Shown one piece after another: positions 5,051 to 5,956 of a stretch of DNA of 5,956 nucleotides. The position numbers and the translations under genes were made by a program. The stretch spans positions 1 to 5,956 of the forward strand of contig JAHJFH010000282.1 of the NCBI GenBank assembly GCA_018824925.1. Reading direction: 5' to 3'. Below the pieces are notes generated by a model, which saw only the letters and a list, made by a program, of their open reading frames with translations, ran no database searches and had not been told where the DNA came from. This stretch comes from Thermoplasmatota archaeon (GTDB lineage Archaea; Thermoplasmatota; E2; DHVEG-1). Every line of letters begins with the position of its first letter. The stretch's first letter is position 1.

Positions 5051-5956
5051 ATGGATAAATATTCAGTGCTTGTTCAAAATACCGAAGAAATCGTCACACC
5101 AAAAGAATTACACAAGGTACTCGAAATAGAAAAACCACGGGCATATATTGGATTTGAGCCATCAGGAACGGTTCATCTCGGCTGGAAAATCTGTTCAAAT
5201 AAGATAAAAGATTTCATATCTTGTGGATTTGATTTTACAATTTTGCTTGCTGATTGGCATGCATACATAAATGATAAGTTAGGTGGCGATATTGATAAAA
5301 TCAAACTTTGCGGAAAATATATGGAAGATTGTTTTTTGGCGATGGGTGTACCTAAAGAACAAGTTTCGTTTGTATATGCAAGTGATTATGTTAGTGACCC
5401 AACGTATTGGGAAACGGTTTTAAAAACTTCTAAGGCTACATCAGTAAAACGAGTTAAACGAGCAATGGATATTATGGGTCGTAGTGAAAATGAAGCTGAG
5501 AGAGATCTCTCAAAATTATTCTATCCTGCAATGCAAGTATCAGATATATTCTATCTGGATCTTGATGTAGCCTACGGAGGTATGGATCAACGACATGCGC
5601 ATATGCTTGCTCGGGATGTTGCAAAAAAACTTGGGCGAAAATCTCCAGTTGCAGTACATACTCCATTACTTACTGGATTGCAGGCTGGTGGACGAATGGA
5701 TCCGATAGAAATAAAAATGAGTAAAAGTAAACCGGATTCAATGCTATCTATACATGATACTCCTGAGATTGTCAAAAAGAAACTAAGTAAGGCATATTGC
5801 CCAGAAAAACAAATCGATGATAATCCAGTGCTTGATATTTGTAAATATGTAATATTTCCTGAATTGCACAATCAACCTTTTGTAATTGAACGACCGGGGC
5901 GTTTTGGTGGAAATATTGAATTCAATTCATATCATGATTTAGCAGCCGCTTTTTCA
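5051..5956 (+). CDS. tyrS: Tyrosyl-tRNA synthetase, archaeal type (runs off right edge)
   Basis: Charges tRNA-Tyr with tyrosine in a two-step ATP-dependent reaction. The 302 visible residues are a class I Rossmann-fold catalytic core close to the Methanocaldococcus enzyme, whose N-terminus through AYIGFEPSG aligns without gaps when translation starts at 5051, favouring that ATG over the in-frame one at 5042. Tyr32, and Gln162 and Asp165 in YPAMQVSD, match the tyrosine-binding Tyr32, Gln155 and Asp158 and argue against the related tryptophanyl enzyme. The HIGH-like motif is HLGW at 42-45 and the second ATP motif is KMSKS at 222-226, followed by KPDS. KAYCP at 247-251 and RPGRFGGNIEFNSY at 281-294 are conserved archaeal/eukaryotic TyrRS segments. 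The anticodon-binding C-terminus lies beyond the window. Confidence 0.95.
   Translation, partial: MDKYSVLVQNTEEIVTPKELHKVLEIEKPRAYIGFEPSGTVHLGWKICSNKIKDFISCGFDFTILLADWHAYINDKLGGDIDKIKLCGKYMEDCFLAMGVPKEQVSFVYASDYVSDPTYWETVLKTSKATSVKRVKRAMDIMGRSENEAERDLSKLFYPAMQVSDIFYLDLDVAYGGMDQRHAHMLARDVAKKLGRKSPVAVHTPLLTGLQAGGRMDPIEIKMSKSKPDSMLSIHDTPEIVKKKLSKAYCPEKQIDDNPVLDICKYVIFPELHNQPFVIERPGRFGGNIEFNSYHDLAAAFS

Noticed and set aside
5472..5871. Two leftward open frames opposite tyrS
   Set aside because: Both are antisense to clearly conserved TyrRS sequence and match no family I recognise.

Overview
The window looks like a stretch of an AT-rich archaeal chromosome, most likely a euryarchaeal or Thermoplasmatota-type lineage. 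The reasons are: (1) the tyrosyl-tRNA synthetase is of the archaeal type and its N-terminus lines up with the Methanocaldococcus enzyme from the first residue; (2) there is a stand-alone ThiI ATPase domain and a COG1833/DUF123 GIY-YIG protein, both typical of archaea; (3) several genes have TATA-like boxes about 27 bp before the start codon and no Shine-Dalgarno (SD) sequence, as expected for leaderless archaeal transcripts. I cannot fix the genus. There is no rRNA, tRNA, CRISPR array or mobile element, and no gene-free gap longer than about 190 bp.

Left block (1-1324, leftward). nrdR, encoding the ATP-cone repressor of ribonucleotide reductase, overlaps by ATGA the start of nrdD, the anaerobic ribonucleotide reductase, which runs off the left edge. 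Before nrdR lie a TTTATATA box and two similar NrdR-box palindromes 31 bp apart. This is a complete self-regulating deoxynucleotide-synthesis operon with a bacterial-type operator under an archaeal promoter.

Middle block (1325-3141). trmO (tRNA t6A37 methyltransferase) runs rightward and collides tail to tail, with a 9-bp overlap, with a leftward three-gene unit: a DUF123 GIY-YIG protein (TTG start), then cutA, then a stand-alone ThiI-like sulfurtransferase domain. cutA and thiI overlap by ATGA.

Right block (3209-5956, rightward). A small protein resembles the N-terminal module of long bacterial dihydropteroate synthases, but without the catalytic barrel. It is followed by purB (adenylosuccinate lyase) and tyrS, which runs off the right edge. 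All three rightward genes look leaderless. The small gene and the DUF123 operon diverge from a 67-bp region holding one palindromic TATA box.

Functionally the window mixes nucleotide metabolism (nrdD, nrdR, purB, perhaps the folate-related module) with tRNA modification and charging (trmO, thiI, tyrS). The most notable signals are the paired NrdR operator in an apparent archaeon and the orphan dihydropteroate-synthase-like module next to purB. I found no clear sign of a wholly new multi-gene system.
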